From Microbispora amethystogenes (lineage in GTDB: Bacteria; Actinomycetota; Actinomycetes; Streptosporangiales; Streptosporangiaceae), in the NCBI RefSeq assembly GCF_016863015.1, contig NZ_BOOB01000059.1:17135-81134 (forward strand): a stretch of DNA of 64,000 bases, written 5' to 3'. The position numbers were made by a program, and so were the translations under genes. Of this stretch, positions 34,732-43,188 are shown one piece after another (position 1 is the stretch's first letter; each line of letters begins with the position of its first letter). The notes under the pieces are model-generated. The model saw only the letters and a program-made list of their open reading frames with translations. It had not been told where the DNA came from and did not search any database.

Positions 34732-35739
34732 TCAGGGACGGGCGTCCGGGGCCAGGCGTTCCGCGAGCCAGTTCGTGACGAGGTCCTTCACCTGCGCGTC
34801 GACCGGCTCCCGCGCCTCACGGCGGTAGGCGCGCAGCGACGGCGGGCCGGGCTGCCGGCGCAGGATGTGGTCGAGGTCGGGGATCACGTGGGTCTCCACC
34901 GGACCCGGGACCGACTCGGCGACCCGGGCGAGGTCGGCGGGGTCCACCTGGAGGTCCTTCTCCCCGGTGACGGCCAGGACCGGAGCGTGGATCCCCTTGA
35001 GGTCGGCGGCGGGGTCGTGGTCGAGGAACTCCCGGGTCCAGCGCGCGTTGACCCGCACGCCGCCGATCCTGGCGACGTCCGTGGTCGTACGGCGGATCCG
35101 CTCGTGGTTCTTCAGCACCTTCGTGACCAGGTCGGTGCGGGTCAGCCGCAGCAGCCACCGGACGGCCGCCGGCATCGAGGGCGCCAGGCGCTCCGCCTGC
35201 CATCGCAGTGTCTCCGCGCCCGGCTTGGCGGACGGCGACAGCAGCACCACCGCCGCAACGACCGGCCGGGCGGCGGCTCCGGCCCCTTCCTCGGACCCGC
35301 CGGGCTCTCCGGTCGGCACGCGGGCCGGCTCCGGGGCCGGCTCGGCGGTCGCGGCGAGGTTCGCCGCGATCAGGGCGCCCTCGCTGTGCCCGGCCACCGC
35401 GACCCGGGAAGGATCGATCTCGGGATGTGCGCGCAGCGCGGCGAGCGCCGCGGCGGCGTCGGTCATGCCCTCCAGGAAGCCCGTCGGGAGGAACTCGCCG
35501 GTGCTGGCGCCGACGCCCCTCTTGTCATAGCGGTACGTCGCGATCCCGGCGGCGGCCAGCGCCTCGGCCAGTTCGCGGGTCACCTTCAGCGGGAGCCGCC
35601 GGTGGTCGGAGTCGCGGTCGACCGGCCCGGAGCCCGGCAGGAGCAGGGCGGCCGGGAACGGGCCGTCCCCGTCCGGCAGCGTCAGCGTGCCCGCGAACCG
35701 GTGGCCGGCCGAGTCGAAGGTGAAGTCGATGTCGCGCAT
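34732..35739 (-). CDS. Alpha/beta hydrolase
   Basis: A 335-residue alpha/beta-hydrolase with LLLPGSGPVDRD near the oxyanion site, the nucleophile elbow VAGHSEGALIA, and a catalytic His in DLDHILRR. It resembles dienelactone-hydrolase-like and acyl-peptidase-like esterases. An insert of low complexity (Glu/Pro/Gly) lies near residues 131-155. ATG 35739 gives the family N-terminus. A GTG at 35799 would overlap the stop of the next gene as GTGA and is an alternative. Substrate unknown. Confidence 0.8.
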   Translation of the reverse strand: MRDIDFTFDSAGHRFAGTLTLPDGDGPFPAALLLPGSGPVDRDSDHRRLPLKVTRELAEALAAAGIATYRYDKRGVGASTGEFLPTGFLEGMTDAAAALAALRAHPEIDPSRVAVAGHSEGALIAANLAATAEPAPEPARVPTGEPGGSEEGAGAAARPVVAAVVLLSPSAKPGAETLRWQAERLAPSMPAAVRWLLRLTRTDLVTKVLKNHERIRRTTTDVARIGGVRVNARWTREFLDHDPAADLKGIHAPVLAVTGEKDLQVDPADLARVAESVPGPVETHVIPDLDHILRRQPGPPSLRAYRREAREPVDAQVKDLVTNWLAERLAPDARP

Positions 35740-35795
35740 GTCTGACCGTGTCTTTCCGTGTCTTCGGGTGGTGCCGGTGCGGCTCTCGGAGGTCC

Positions 35796-36152
35796 TCACG
35801 CCTCGGACGGCGTGGGGGCCAGTGCGGCGACCACGGCCCGGGGGTCGTCCACGCCGAGCAGCAGCGAGTCATACCTGTGCCCCTCCAGGTGGATGCGCAC
35901 CGCCGCCCGGCCGCCGCGCACGTCCACGAACTCCCTGCTCCCGGGCCGGTGCCAGGTGCCGAGCTTACGCGCGCCCGGGATGGCGAGACCGGTGCGCAGC
36001 CCGCGGGGGGCCCGCAGCGGCGCGCCCTCGACCACCTCGACGGACCGGACCGCCGAGCGCGGCACGCGGAGGTCCCCGCGCAGCGCGCCGACCTTCTCCG
36101 CGGTGGTCAGGCGGACGGTTACGGCGTCGGCGGTGATGGTCACGGTGCTCAT
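35796..36152 (-). CDS. Small PH-like protein of unknown function
   Basis: A 118-residue strand-rich protein (VTITADAVTVRLTTAEKVGAL, VRSVEVVEG, ARKLGTWHRPG, FVDVRGGRAAVRIHLEGHRYDSLLLGVDDPRAVVAAL), which looks like a PH-fold of the bacterial bPH type. GGAG lies before the ATG. It is first in a leftward pair with the hydrolase. The promoter at 36193-36220 serves it. Confidence 0.65.
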   Translation of the reverse strand: MSTVTITADAVTVRLTTAEKVGALRGDLRVPRSAVRSVEVVEGAPLRAPRGLRTGLAIPGARKLGTWHRPGSREFVDVRGGRAAVRIHLEGHRYDSLLLGVDDPRAVVAALAPTPSEA

Positions 36153-36192
36153 CGTGGCGGCTCCTTTGTCGCTTCTGTCGGGTACGAGCCCA

Positions 36193-36220
36193 TTGTTATC
36201 GACTATGAGAATGATGTCAA
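36193..36220 (-). promoter_or_regulatory. Probable leftward promoter in divergent region
   Basis: On the leftward strand TTGACA (36220-36215) and TAACAA (36198-36193) are 16 bases apart, 41 bases before the ATG at 36152. The region is AT-rich with two copies of TGAGAA at 36206 and 36224. Since the HTH gene starts at 36239, the rightward regulator may bind here and control both. Confidence 0.5.
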
Positions 36221-36238
36221 TTGTGAGAACATAGGGTC

Positions 36239-36772
36239 ATGGCCACAGCGGAACTACTCCTCCATCCCGTCCGGCTGCGCATCGTCCAGGCACTTCTCGG
36301 CGACCGGACGCTGACGACGGGAGAGCTGCGATCGGAACTGCCCGACGTGCCGACGGCCACGTTGTACCGCCAGGTCGCGGCGCTCGTGGAGGGCGAGATC
36401 ATCGAGATCGTGGCGGAACGCAAGGTCAGGGGAACGTTCGAGCGGTCCTACCGGCTGCGTACGGCGAACGCGACCGTGACCGCGGAGGACGCGGCCGGGC
36501 TCGGCGCGGACGACCACCGGCAGGCGTTCATGACGTTCGTCGCGTCGCTGCTCGCGGACTTCGACCGATATCTCGACCGCGACGACTTCGACCTCGGCCG
36601 GGACGGAGTGGGCTACCGGCAGGTGGCGATGTATCTGAGCGACGAGGAGTTCCGGGAGTTCCTCCGGGATCTGGCCGCGGTCCTGCGCCCCCGCCTCGCC
36701 AACCAGCCCGCTCCCGGTCGCGTCCGCAGGATCCACTCCACCGTCGTCATGCCCGCCCAGCCGCCCGCGTGA
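36239..36772 (+). CDS. Winged-helix transcriptional regulator (ArsR/PadR-like)
   Basis: A 177-residue regulator. Its wHTH spans residues 5-75: LLLHPVRLRIVQALLGDRTLTTGELRSELPDVPTATLYRQVAALVEGEIIEI. A C-terminal helical region with FVASLLADFDRYL and YLSDEEFREFLRDLAAVLRP follows. Such proteins often repress an adjacent gene; here the divergent PH-like/hydrolase pair is the natural target. Confidence 0.8.
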   Translation: MATAELLLHPVRLRIVQALLGDRTLTTGELRSELPDVPTATLYRQVAALVEGEIIEIVAERKVRGTFERSYRLRTANATVTAEDAAGLGADDHRQAFMTFVASLLADFDRYLDRDDFDLGRDGVGYRQVAMYLSDEEFREFLRDLAAVLRPRLANQPAPGRVRRIHSTVVMPAQPPA

Positions 36773-36842
36773 CCTCACGCTTTTCCCATCCCGACGTCTA
36801 CATAAGAGCAACTGGACAAATCACGCCCGGTCGCGTGTCCCG

Positions 36843-37574
36843 TCACCCGGCGAGGGCGGCACGCTTGGTCGCGGCGACCACCGAGAGCCAGGCCATCGCG
36901 GTGAGTACGCCGACGCAGAGGGTGAGGGAACCGGCCCATCCGCCGGACATGGCCCAGCCGTTGCCCAGCACCACTGCCAGACCGCCGAGCCGTGAGGCGA
37001 ACGCGTGGCCGGACCGGCCGGCGCGGGAGTAGTGGCGGCCCAGGACGAAGCAGGCCGCGGCCAGCGCGGCGAAGGCCACAGAGCCACTTGCCAGGTGCAG
37101 CAGGCCGTGCCAGCTCATGGTGCCGGGACCGGCGGGGGTCCCGGCCGGGAAGCCGTCTCCCGGGTCCAGGACGAAGACCCCGGACGCGGCCATCATGAGG
37201 CCCTGCACCAGGACCAGCCGCGGCGCCCAGGTCCCTCCCTGCGCGCCGCGCATGACACGCCGCAGCCCGACGGCGCCGGCGACCGTCAGTGCGGCCGTGA
37301 CCAGGAAGTTGGAGATCTGCAGCCAGCCGAGGTCCCCGGTGCTCAGCATGCTCAACGGATGGCGCAGCAGATCGAAGCCGGCACGGGTGAAGGCCTGGGC
37401 GAGGGACACGATCCCGAACACCGGGGCCGCGGCCACACCACAGGCCAGCAGCGTCCTCGTCGATGCCGGCGCGGCCGCACCGGTCCGCGTGGCGCGGCCG
37501 GAGGAGGCTGACGCCGGGATGGTTCCGGCGCTACGCGAACCGGAGTCGGGAGTGGTGACGCGCGTGGAGGTCAT
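36843..37574 (-). CDS. DUF998 integral membrane protein, second copy
   Basis: A 243-residue DUF998 protein. After a disordered N-terminus of about 38 residues it has six membrane segments, with the family marks FDLLRHPLSMLSTGDLGWLQISNF, VLDPGDGFPAGTP and WHGLLHLASGSVAF. The family's function is unknown. It is distinct from, though related to, the protein at 20743-21354. The leader lacks the tandem operators seen there. Confidence 0.8.
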   Translation of the reverse strand: MTSTRVTTPDSGSRSAGTIPASASSGRATRTGAAAPASTRTLLACGVAAAPVFGIVSLAQAFTRAGFDLLRHPLSMLSTGDLGWLQISNFLVTAALTVAGAVGLRRVMRGAQGGTWAPRLVLVQGLMMAASGVFVLDPGDGFPAGTPAGPGTMSWHGLLHLASGSVAFAALAAACFVLGRHYSRAGRSGHAFASRLGGLAVVLGNGWAMSGGWAGSLTLCVGVLTAMAWLSVVAATKRAALAG

Positions 37575-37878
37575 CGGGGTGTTCCCTTCGTCGGGTGCTC
37601 CGCGGCCGGTCCGTCCCGCCGGCCTCGCTCACGCGTCGAACGGCTACGGGCCGGATCGACACCGCCGTGGTGCCGGCAGGCCGATCCCTGCTCACCTGCG
37701 ATCACGCCACGTGAACGCATTCCCTGTCACATGCGCATTCCCTGTCGCATTGAGGAGAGAGGCCCTGGTCAGAGGGGCGAAGATGGTGGTGTCTGTTTCG
37801 CCCGCGTCCGTACGACGTGTAGGTGAGACAGGGCGGACCGGCGATCGGCCCGCACAGTGAACACAAGGAGACACCACG
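37575..37878. other. Intergenic region with tandem repeat before the YCII gene
   Basis: This 304-base gap lies between the divergent DUF998 and YCII genes. It carries two nearly identical 16-base direct repeats: GCATTCCCTGTCACAT at 37717-37732 and GCATTCCCTGTCGCAT at 37735-37750, in an 18-base period. Such spacing, just under two helical turns, suits a dimeric regulator. The ribosome site AAGGAG precedes the ATG at 37879. No coding frame is credible. Confidence 0.55.
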
Positions 37879-38217
37879 ATGCGGTTCCTGTTGACCACCA
37901 CCGGCGATTCCTCCGCCCCCGACGAGGCGATGATGGCCGAGATGGGCGCCTTCATCGAGGAGATGACGAGGTCCGGCGTGCTGCTGGCCACGGGCGGGCT
38001 CGAGCCGGGCGGCGTGCGGATGACCAGCCGAGGGGGCGAGGTCACCGTGACCGACGGACCGTTCGCCGAGTCGAAGGAGGCCATCGTCAGCTTCGCGCTG
38101 GTGGAGGCCCGTTCCCGTGAGGAGGCGATCGAACTGGCCCGTCGTTTCTGGAAGATCGTCGGTGACGGCCAGGGTGCCGTTCAGCAGGTCTTCGGCCCGG
38201 AGGACGCGCCCCGCTGA
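37879..38217 (+). CDS. YCII-family (DGPF domain) protein
   Basis: A 112-residue YCII-related protein with the MRFLLTTTGD strand, the LEPGGVRMTSR loop and VTDGPFAESKEAIVSFALVEA, which holds the DGPF motif. YCII genes commonly pair with ECF sigma factors of the SigJ/ECF42 kind, and that partner follows after 27 bases. The exact role is not settled. Confidence 0.88.
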   Translation: MRFLLTTTGDSSAPDEAMMAEMGAFIEEMTRSGVLLATGGLEPGGVRMTSRGGEVTVTDGPFAESKEAIVSFALVEARSREEAIELARRFWKIVGDGQGAVQQVFGPEDAPR

Positions 38218-38244
38218 AGCCGGCCGCCGGGCTCGGGTTGCGCG

Positions 38245-40782
38245 GTGAGCGGCACGGATGCTCTGATCGGCCGGGTGACGTCCCGCGCCGACCCTCCCCG
38301 CGACGAACGCGGTGTGATCGACGCGGTCTGGAAGCTGGAGTCCGCGAGGATCGTCGCCGGCCTGCTGCGGTTGGTCGGCGACGTCGGCCTCGCGGAGGAA
38401 CTCGCGCAGGAGGCGGTCCTCGCCGCGCTGGAGCAGTGGCCCGCGTCGGGTATCCCGGACAACCCCGGCGCCTGGCTCATGGCCGTCGCCAAGCGACGTG
38501 CGGTCGACCACCTGCGCAGGGAGGACCGGCACGGCCGCGGGCAGGAGCGGCTCGCCCACGACCTCTCCACGCGTCCCGGCGACGACGCCCGTGAGATGGA
38601 CGACATTCTGGGCGCGGTCGACGGAGAGGTGGGCGACGACGTCCTGCGGCTGATGTTCGTCTCGTGCCATCCGGTGCTGCCGGCCGAGTCCCGGGTGGCG
38701 CTCACGCTGCGGCTCGTCGGCGGCCTGCGCACCGACGAGATCGCGCGTGCCTTCCTCGTCACCGAGACCGCCGTGGCCCAGCGGATCGTTCGGGCCAAGC
38801 GCGCGCTCGCCGACGCGGGGGTGCCGTTCGAGGTGCCGTCGGGGCCGGACCGGACGGCCCGGCTGGCGTCGGTGCTGGAGGTCGTCTACCTCGTGTTCAA
38901 CGAGGGCTATTCGGCCACGGCCGGCGACGACCTGATGCGGCCGTCCCTCTGCCTGGAGGCCCTGCGTCTCGGCCGCCTGCTGGCCGGGCTCGTGCCCGGC
39001 GAGGCCGAGGCGCACGGCCTGGTCGCGTTGATGGAGCTCCAGCAGTCGCGCTCGGCCGCCCGTACCGGGCCGTCCGGGGAGCCGGTCGTGCTGCACGAGC
39101 AGAACCGGGGACGCTGGGACCGGCTGCTCATCCGGCGCGGCTTCGCCGCGTTGCTGCGGGCGCGGCAGGCCGGTGGGCCGCTCGGGCCGTACGTGCTGCA
39201 GGCGGCCGTCGCGGCCTGCCACGCGGGAGCGGCCACGGCGGAGGAGACGGACTGGCCGCGGATCGCGTCCCTCTACGACGCGCTGGTCCGGGTGCTGCCC
39301 ACACCGGTCGTCCAGCTCAACCGCGCGGTCGCGCTCGCCATGGCGTACGGGCCGGACGCCGGCCTCGCGCTGGCCGACACGCTGACCGGCGAACCGGCCT
39401 TGGCGGGCTATCACCTGCTGCCCGCCGTACGCGGCGACCTGCTGGCCCGGCTCGGCCGGCGCGAAGAGGCCCGCGCGGAGTTCGAGCGCGCGGCGTCCCT
39501 CACCCGCAACGCCCCGGAACGCGACGTCCTGCTGCGGCGCGCCGCGACCTGCGCCGCCAACGCTGCCGAAGGCATTGCGGATATCGGAGGCATCGGAAGC
39601 GTCGAGGGCGTCGGACGCATCGCGGGCATCGGAGGCGTCGGCGGTGTCGAGGGCGGCATTGGGGGTGTCGGTGTGGGGGGCGTCGTGCTCGGCGAGGCCG
39701 TTCGGGTCTTCCTCGCCCGTCCCGGCCTGACGGCCGGCACCCTGCGGTCGTACGGCCAGACCCTCTCGCGGCTGTGCCTGCGCCTCGGCGCGGACCTTCC
39801 GCTGCAGGAGGCGACCCCCCAGCGGGTGGCCGAAGTCTTCGCGGCCGAGTGGGGCACGGCGGCGGGCGCGACCTGGAACCGGCACCGCGCCGCGCTACGG
39901 TCGTTCGCCGCCTGGGCGGCCGGGCACGGACTGATTTCCGCCGACCCGGCCGATGGGCCGACCACTGGTCAGACCGCCGACCCGGCCGCTGGTAAGGCCG
40001 TCGATCGGGCCGCTGTTCCTGACGCCCGTGTCGCCGGCCTGGGCGCTGATCGGGCGGCTGTTCCAGACGTGGACCGGGCCGCTGTTACGGGCGCTCGTGT
40101 CGCCGGCCTGGGCGCCGATTGGGGCACTGAACTGGCCGCCGCGCTCGACCGGCGGCCCGAGCCTCGCGGGCGGGTCCGTCCCATCGCCCGGCCGCACCTG
40201 GAGGACCTGTGGGCGCGGCCGGACGTCGCCCCGCGCGAGCGCGCCCTGTGGCTGCTGCTCTACGAGAGCGCGGCCCCGGCGGAATGGGCGCTCTCGCTCG
40301 ACGTGCAGGACCTCGACCTGCCCGGCATGAGCGCCGTGGTGCGCGGCAGGCGGCGCCGGATCCGCTGGGAGGCGGGAACGGCCGCGCTGCTGCCCCCGCT
40401 CGTCGGCGACCGGCGTCGCGGCCCGCTCTTCCTCACCGACCGACGGCCGGGCCCCGGCCGCGCACCTGCGGCGGCCGACCTGTGCCCGCACACCGGCCGG
40501 AGCCGCCTGTCGTACGAGCGGGCCGAGCACCTGTTCAAGCGCGCCACCCGGGACCTCGACCCCGGGGGCGAGGGGTACACGCTGCACCGCCTGCGTCACT
40601 CGCGCCTGGCCCACCTCGCCGAGGACGGCTGGACGGCGCCGATGCTGATGTCCCTGTCCGGCCACACCAGCGCGCGCACCCTGCGCGAGTTGGTCCGGGC
40701 CGGACAGCCGGCGGAGGTGACCGCCGACCCGCCCTGCCCGCCGCCGGAGCGTCCACGCATGCCCGCCCGGCCCTCCGCGTGA
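38245..40782 (+). CDS. ECF42-type sigma factor fused to a degenerate tyrosine recombinase domain
   Basis: An 845-residue protein. Residues about 25-100 form sigma region 2 (ELAQEAVLAALEQWP, GAWLMAVAKRRAVDHLR). Residues 140-190 form region 4, and 200-445 form the TPR-like DUF6596 extension of ECF42 factors. A Gly/Ile/Val repeat linker (452-480) leads to a SAM-like core-binding domain (LTAGTLRSYGQTLSRLC) and a tyrosine recombinase catalytic domain. There HRLRH (His781, Arg784) and SGHTS (His807) are kept. The first catalytic Arg is absent (YESAAPAEWALSL) and Leu stands where the Tyr nucleophile is expected. DNA cleavage is therefore unlikely; DNA binding is possible. The start is GTG 38245. Confidence 0.75.
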   Translation: MSGTDALIGRVTSRADPPRDERGVIDAVWKLESARIVAGLLRLVGDVGLAEELAQEAVLAALEQWPASGIPDNPGAWLMAVAKRRAVDHLRREDRHGRGQERLAHDLSTRPGDDAREMDDILGAVDGEVGDDVLRLMFVSCHPVLPAESRVALTLRLVGGLRTDEIARAFLVTETAVAQRIVRAKRALADAGVPFEVPSGPDRTARLASVLEVVYLVFNEGYSATAGDDLMRPSLCLEALRLGRLLAGLVPGEAEAHGLVALMELQQSRSAARTGPSGEPVVLHEQNRGRWDRLLIRRGFAALLRARQAGGPLGPYVLQAAVAACHAGAATAEETDWPRIASLYDALVRVLPTPVVQLNRAVALAMAYGPDAGLALADTLTGEPALAGYHLLPAVRGDLLARLGRREEARAEFERAASLTRNAPERDVLLRRAATCAANAAEGIADIGGIGSVEGVGRIAGIGGVGGVEGGIGGVGVGGVVLGEAVRVFLARPGLTAGTLRSYGQTLSRLCLRLGADLPLQEATPQRVAEVFAAEWGTAAGATWNRHRAALRSFAAWAAGHGLISADPADGPTTGQTADPAAGKAVDRAAVPDARVAGLGADRAAVPDVDRAAVTGARVAGLGADWGTELAAALDRRPEPRGRVRPIARPHLEDLWARPDVAPRERALWLLLYESAAPAEWALSLDVQDLDLPGMSAVVRGRRRRIRWEAGTAALLPPLVGDRRRGPLFLTDRRPGPGRAPAAADLCPHTGRSRLSYERAEHLFKRATRDLDPGGEGYTLHRLRHSRLAHLAEDGWTAPMLMSLSGHTSARTLRELVRAGQPAEVTADPPCPPPERPRMPARPSA

Positions 40783-40837
40783 CCTCGCGCCTTCTCGCCC
40801 CGGTGTCCCCGCGCTCCGACCTCCGTGGGGAGTCGCC

Positions 40838-42454
40838 GTGGCCGTGCGATCGGCGGATACCGTTGCCCGAGTGTCGAGGAAAGCGGCAAACCAGTCATAC
40901 CAGGCATGCCTGAAGGACGTCCTGCTCTGGGCGGTTCTCGGACTTCCGGCGGTCTGGGCAGGCCTGACGCGAATGCTGGCCGACTCCTACACCTGGCCCG
41001 AGGTGACCGCCGGACTCGCGGCGATCGGCGTGGCCGTCGCGCTCGCCCGGTCCAGGCCGCTGGCGGCCATGCTCGTCACCGCCGCGCTGTGGGCGCTCTC
41101 GGTCGCCGTCCGGGGGGACCCCACCGTCTTCTTCCTGGCCCTGACGGTGATGAGCTGTCTCGCGGGGACGCGGATGCCCCGGGCCCGACCGGCCCTGATC
41201 GGGCTGTCGGCAGTGGCTGTGGCGGCCGCCGCCGTAGTTCCGCTGGTCCGCTGGGACCCCACTTCAGGGGGCTTTGTCCCCTGGGACCTCGGCGCGTGGT
41301 TCTTCGCCGTCACCGGGATCGGGTTGTTCGGCCTCGTGCCGTGGCTGGCGGGCCACGCGCGGCACCAGAGCCTGGCCCTGACCCACGCGGGCTGGGAACG
41401 CGCGGAGCGGTTGGAACGGGAACGCCGGATGCTCGACGAGCAGGCCAGGATGCGGGAGCGAACCGCCATCGCACGAGAGATGCACGACCTGCTCGGCCAT
41501 GATCTGAGCCTGGTGGCGCTACGAATCGGCGCCCTCGAGGTCGCCCCCGGTCTGTCCGGAGACCACCGTGAGGCTGCCGGAGAGGCGCGCAGGGCGGTCA
41601 CCGGCGCCGCCGAGCGCCTACGCGACATCGTCGCCGTGCTCGGCGACGGCGACGCGGGTCACGTGGACGACGACCCGACCGGCGAAAGCGTCGGCGAACT
41701 GGTCCGGCGGGCCGCGGCCGCCGGAATGTCCGTCGTGGTGCACGGCGCGCAGGAGGAGGAGCGGACTCCCGGGCCCGCGCGCGCCCTCGTACGACGGGTG
41801 GTGCGGGAGGGGCTGACCAACGCCGCGAAGCACGCCCCCGGCTCGGAGGTGCGAGTGCGGCTCGCGGCCGGGCCGGACGAGACCGAGGTGACCGTCACCG
41901 CTTCGGCACCGGACCGCCCGGGCCGAGGTGTGGCAGGCGGATACGGGCTGCGGGAACTGGCCGGGCGGGTGCGGCTTCACGGCGGCATCCTGCACGCCGG
42001 GCCCTCGGACGAGGGCTTCACGCTGGCCGTCCGGCTGCCGCACGTCACACCGCCGGCGACGGACGTTCCCGGCCCTCGTCCGGTCGCGCTCGATCTGGCA
42101 CTGGCCCGGCGGCGGGCACGCCGTACGCGCCTGGCCGCGCTGCTGGTGTCCGCCGCGGCGTTCACCGGAGCGTCCGCGTTCCTGCTGGGGTTCATGGTCT
42201 ACGACGCGACGACCTCGGTGCTGCCGCCGGCCGAGTTCGCCGGGCTGCGGGTCGGGCTGGCCGAGTCGGAGGTCGCGGCGGTGCTGCCGCCCCGGACCAG
42301 GATCGACGATCCGTCGTGGCCCGAGCCGCCGATCCCTCCGGGTTCCCGGTGCCGTTACTACGGCGTTGACCCCGACCCGTTCGGCGAACCGCGGCTCCAC
42401 CGGCTGTGCTTCGCGGAGGGCCGCCTGGTCGGCAAGGACTTCCTGCCGCGGTGA
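40838..42454 (+). CDS. NarL-type sensor histidine kinase with C-terminal outer domain
   Basis: A 538-residue kinase. About six N-terminal membrane segments (residues 30-175) are followed by a HisKA_3 dimerisation helix, MHDLLGHDLSLVALRIG, with phospho-His216. The ATPase domain has NAAKHAPGSEV and GGYGLRELAGRV. Past residue 425 the protein goes on, unusually: a seventh membrane segment (LAALLVSAAAFTGASAFLLGFMVY) and a BamE/SmpA-like segment with FAGLRVGLAESEVAAVLPP and CRYYGVDPDPFG. Its partner regulator starts 71 bases later. Confidence 0.85.
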   Translation: MAVRSADTVARVSRKAANQSYQACLKDVLLWAVLGLPAVWAGLTRMLADSYTWPEVTAGLAAIGVAVALARSRPLAAMLVTAALWALSVAVRGDPTVFFLALTVMSCLAGTRMPRARPALIGLSAVAVAAAAVVPLVRWDPTSGGFVPWDLGAWFFAVTGIGLFGLVPWLAGHARHQSLALTHAGWERAERLERERRMLDEQARMRERTAIAREMHDLLGHDLSLVALRIGALEVAPGLSGDHREAAGEARRAVTGAAERLRDIVAVLGDGDAGHVDDDPTGESVGELVRRAAAAGMSVVVHGAQEEERTPGPARALVRRVVREGLTNAAKHAPGSEVRVRLAAGPDETEVTVTASAPDRPGRGVAGGYGLRELAGRVRLHGGILHAGPSDEGFTLAVRLPHVTPPATDVPGPRPVALDLALARRRARRTRLAALLVSAAAFTGASAFLLGFMVYDATTSVLPPAEFAGLRVGLAESEVAAVLPPRTRIDDPSWPEPPIPPGSRCRYYGVDPDPFGEPRLHRLCFAEGRLVGKDFLPR

Positions 42455-42525
42455 CCGTGCCCGGAAACGACCGTGCCCGGAACCGGCCGTGCCCGGAACC
42501 CGCGGCGGTTCCATACCATCGACTG

Positions 42526-43188
42526 ATGCGCACGATCCGGGTGGTTCTGGCCGACGACGAGCCGTTGATCCGCGCGGGGGTCCGGACGATCCTCGCGTCG
42601 GACCCCGGGATCGACGTGGTCGCCGAGGCCGCCGACGGTCGCGCTCTGGTGGAGGCCGTACGGGCGCACCGGCCCGAGGTCGCCCTCGTCGACATCCGTA
42701 TGCCGGGGCTGGACGGGCTCGCCGCCGCATCGGAGGTGCGCCGGATCGCCCCCCGCACCGCCGTACTGATCATGACGTCCTTCGGTGCGGACGAATACGT
42801 GGCCCGGGCGCTCGGCGACGGCGTGGCGGGGTTCCTGCTCAAGACAGGTGATCCCCGGGAGTTCTCCCTGGGGGTGCGCGCGGTGGCGGAGGGCGGGGCG
42901 TACCTGTCGCCGCCCGTGGCCGCGCGTGTCATCCGGGAGTTCGCGGGCGATCGGCTGTCGCGCTCGGCCGCGGCCCGCGAACGGATCGCCGTGCTGACGA
43001 ACCGGGAGCGGGAGATGCTCGCCCTGGTGGGCGAGGGCATGTCCAACGCGGGCATCGCCGCGAGACTGCACCTCGCCGAGGGCAGCGTGAAGACCTACAT
43101 GAGCACGATCATGGCCAAGCTGGGCGTGCCCAACCGGGTGCGGGCGGCGGTCATCGCGCATGAGGCGGGGCTTTCCGGCGCGGGATAG
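42526..43188 (+). CDS. NarL/LuxR-family response regulator
   Basis: A 220-residue regulator. The receiver domain has the DDE pocket, phospho-Asp56 in VALVDIRMPG and the Lys in FLLKTGD. The LuxR HTH has LTNREREMLALVGEGMSNAGIAARLHLAEGSVKTYMSTIMAKLG. It is partner of the kinase at 40838. The 71-base gap before it holds three copies of a CGTGCCCGGAA-type repeat. Its 3' end overlaps the convergent PAP2 gene by 38 bases. Confidence 0.93.
   Translation: MRTIRVVLADDEPLIRAGVRTILASDPGIDVVAEAADGRALVEAVRAHRPEVALVDIRMPGLDGLAAASEVRRIAPRTAVLIMTSFGADEYVARALGDGVAGFLLKTGDPREFSLGVRAVAEGGAYLSPPVAARVIREFAGDRLSRSAAARERIAVLTNREREMLALVGEGMSNAGIAARLHLAEGSVKTYMSTIMAKLGVPNRVRAAVIAHEAGLSGAG

Noticed and set aside
37702..39885. 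Leftward frame of 727 codons
   Set aside because: It lies antisense to the YCII and sigma genes and has no domain.
38245..40782. Active integrase of a mobile element
   Set aside because: The Tyr nucleophile and first Arg are missing, and no attachment site, excisionase or phage gene is nearby.
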